From Streptomyces sp. SJL17-4 (GTDB lineage Bacteria; Actinomycetota; Actinomycetes; Streptomycetales; Streptomycetaceae): a DNA stretch of 64,000 nucleotides. The stretch spans positions 8,180,501 through 8,244,500 of the forward strand of contig NZ_CP104578.1 in assembly GCF_036826855.1 (NCBI RefSeq), written 5' to 3'. How positions within the stretch are numbered: the first letter of the stretch is position 1; each line of letters opens with the position of its first letter. Below the pieces are notes generated by a model, which worked only from the letters and a program-made list of their open reading frames with translations, was not told where the DNA came from and made no database searches. Positions 63,836-64,000 of this stretch are shown in pieces. Position numbers and translations under genes: made by a program.

Positions 63836-64000
63836 CTCCCTGAGGTGGCTGCAAGGCCCTGCCGGGCCCGGCAGGGCCGGCGACCACGGCGCGTCGGGCG
63901 AACCCGAGGCGCGCGGTCCGGGACGACGGTGAACAGGCGCAGGGTGCCCGTCCGCAGGAACGGGTGGTGCAACTGGCGGGGGACCGGTCCGACGAGCAGC
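63832..64000 (-). CDS. C-terminal end of a gene cut by the window edge, unknown
   Basis: The last 55 codons of a minus-strand gene enter from the right edge (LLVGPVPRQLHHPFLRTGTL, RLFTVVPDRAPRVRP, then an Arg/Ala-rich tail) and end at TGA 63832-63834, overlapping the ATG of the RhoGDI-like gene. This coupling implies a shared operon. The visible part is too short and too low in information for a family call. Confidence 0.55.
   Translation of the reverse strand, partial: LLVGPVPRQLHHPFLRTGTLRLFTVVPDRAPRVRPTRRGRRPCRARQGLAATSGR

Overview
The window is high-GC DNA with strong GC bias at third codon positions, frequent GTG and TTG starts, and ATGA/GTGA start-stop overlaps. It carries an Lsr2-type domain, a mycothiol-dependent isomerase-type protein, a DUF4916 protein, CGNR and MerR regulators, and a large PKS/NRPS. 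All of this fits a streptomycete chromosome, probably an accessory-rich arm-type region. The genus is inferred; no rRNA, tRNA, origin or CRISPR array was seen.

Region 1 (1-11,707) is a carbohydrate locus. Two sugar-ABC permeases (the first cut by the window edge) precede glucarate dehydratase and 5-dehydro-4-deoxyglucarate dehydratase, a GH29 alpha-L-fucosidase and a Tat-exported PL6-type beta-helix lyase. A FadR/GntR regulator follows, then a tightly coupled L-fucose oxidation operon: fuconate dehydratase, SDR, aldo/keto reductase, mutarotase, lactonase. An identical 11-bp palindrome precedes both the regulator and the fucose operon and is the likely operator.

Region 2 (11,708-15,200) holds an SRPBCC protein, a DUF2071 protein, a secreted subtilase and a lipoprotein-repeat relic.

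Region 3 (15,214-31,362) is the most unusual part. A 4,202-residue synthase has the order FAAL-ACP-KS-AT-KR-ACP-C-A-PCP-C and ends in a Rossmann domain that resembles cyanobacterial acyl-ACP reductase. It overlaps a downstream SUKH-Lsr2 fusion gene. Upstream on the same strand are an MpaB/rubber-oxygenase-like protein, a polyprenyl synthetase and a 92-residue protein. I read this as a candidate undescribed lipopeptide or lipid biosynthetic system.

Region 4 (31,510-52,798) is a mosaic. It has a repeat protein, a large secreted hydrolase, a methyltransferase, an FGE-like protein, a NUDIX-like protein, a TetR/SDR/quinone-reductase/hydrolase group, GNAT, MerR and VanX-like genes, and several IS relics. 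One is an IS5-like element with CTAG flanks whose transposase has lost its C-terminal half and which carries a membrane-protein gene. A thermolysin-like peptidase with an altered zinc motif closes the region.

Region 5 (53,156-64,000) has an exporter-type ABC transporter diverging from a TPR protein plus a second polyprenyl synthetase, with a 19-bp periodic repeat array beyond the transporter. Then come a CGNR regulator/MFS pair, a SixA-like phosphatase, an Old Yellow Enzyme/MerR pair, an SRPBCC protein, and a protein resembling eukaryotic RhoGDI.
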